Below are positions 63,687-64,000 of a DNA stretch of 64,000 bases, in pieces (the stretch's first letter is position 1; every line of letters begins with the position of its first letter). The notes under the pieces were generated by a model, which worked only from the letters and a program-made list of their open reading frames with translations, was not told the DNA's origin and did not search any database. Origin of the DNA: Phyllobacterium chamaecytisi (GTDB lineage: Bacteria; Pseudomonadota; Alphaproteobacteria; Rhizobiales; Rhizobiaceae); NCBI RefSeq assembly GCF_020164455.1, contig NZ_JAIQWW010000001.1:558001-622000 (forward strand), in the 5' to 3' direction. Made by a program: the position numbers and the translations under genes.

Positions 63687-63720
63687 GGGGAAACCTTGGA
63701 GAACTCAGCCTGATGAGGCA

Positions 63721-63813
63721 GATGGTGTGATTTTCGAGACCCGGAGCGCAGTGGACAATTCGTCCATGAGCACCGGAAGCGTAGAAAATTGCATCAGATG
63801 TCCATCGGGGTGA
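63721..63813. repeat. Intergenic palindromic repeat, copy B
   Basis: Second copy of the element before ribH, here in the gap between argC and the kinase gene. The hairpin is GTGGAC at 63751-63756 with GTCCAT at 63762-63767 around a five-base loop. Compared with copy A, one internal pair changes from A-U to G-C on both sides, a compensatory change. The flanking blocks are in the same order as in copy A. Confidence 0.8.
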
Positions 63814-63815
63814 AG

Positions 63816-64000
63816 TTATCGATGGTTTCCCAGCATCAAGTCGAGATTCTGCACGGCAGCCCCCGACGCACCCTTGCCGAGATTGTCGAGCAGGGCGACA
63901 AGATTGACTTGACCGCTGCCTTCCGTGCCAAAGACATAGAGCTTCATGATGTCCGTATCGCGCAGCTCTTCCGGATCGAGGCGGGGCAACATGACGCTTT
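63816..64000 (-). CDS. argC: N-acetyl-gamma-glutamyl-phosphate reductase (partial, C-terminus only)
   Basis: The last 61 codons of argC run in from the right edge on the minus strand. The translation [59 protein letters not shown] ends with TAA at 63816-63818; the block [18 protein letters not shown] is the conserved end of ArgC, the NADPH-dependent reductase of arginine synthesis. Most of the enzyme is outside the window. The repeat copy B follows within three bases. Confidence 0.94.
   Translation of the reverse strand, partial: SVMLPRLDPEELRDTDIMKLYVFGTEGSGQVNLVALLDNLGKGASGAAVQNLDLMLGNHR

Overview
The window reads as chromosomal DNA of an alphaproteobacterium of the order Hyphomicrobiales (Rhizobiales), closest in feel to the Phyllobacteriaceae/Brucellaceae. 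Reasons: the ldtR/ldtP cell-wall pair, a leucyltransferase of the Bpt type, a zinc-less HemB, the blocks nrdR-ribD-ribE-ribH-nusB and plsX-fabH-ihfA-merR, a CtaA-type heme A synthase, and two families of short palindromic intergenic repeats of a kind common in rhizobia. The family assignment is inference; no database was searched.

Layout. 1-6.4 kb: core information genes (rnd cut by the left edge, aspS, parC) plus one exported unknown. 6.4-12.3 kb: a higBA toxin-antitoxin pair and a TetR-controlled RND efflux operon, each preceded by long palindromic operator candidates. 12.3-18.3 kb: a DMT exporter, an acetyltransferase, bpt, small exported and membrane proteins, hemB and a 3-hydroxyisobutyryl-CoA hydrolase. 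18.4-21.9 kb: ldtR and ldtP, separated by an inserted gene for a RelA/SpoT-domain (alarmone-synthetase-like) protein. 22-26.8 kb: glyA, nrdR and the riboflavin genes with nusB. 26.8-34.7 kb: a tiny pair of membrane proteins, hppA, bamE, a cytochrome bc1 assembly chaperone, DUF177, plsX-fabH-ihfA and a MerR regulator.

34.7-46.7 kb is a more accessory stretch between merR and tRNA-Pro(GGG): two DUF883-like proteins, a putative GT42-like transferase, a large autotransporter, a DUF1254 protein, acetyltransferase, flavin reductase, nitroreductase, a frameshifted AraC regulator and a DUF2000 protein. 47.4-49.6 kb is a large MscS channel. 49.6-59.2 kb is a polysaccharide locus (Wzy/ligase, initiating phosphoglycosyltransferase, GT4, Wza lipoprotein, Wzc-like co-polymerase with a degenerate P-loop, FemAB-like acyltransferase, NodB-type deacetylase). 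Its gene content matches unipolar-polysaccharide/holdfast adhesin loci better than a generic capsule. 59.2-64 kb returns to small proteins, ctaA, a vapBC pair with a nested inverted-repeat operator, an APH(6)-like kinase, and argC cut by the right edge.

The features most worth following up are the RelA/SpoT insertion, the holdfast-like locus with its pseudo-kinase co-polymerase, a two-copy intergenic element with a compensatory base-pair change, and the palindromic operators of the three regulatory/TA modules.
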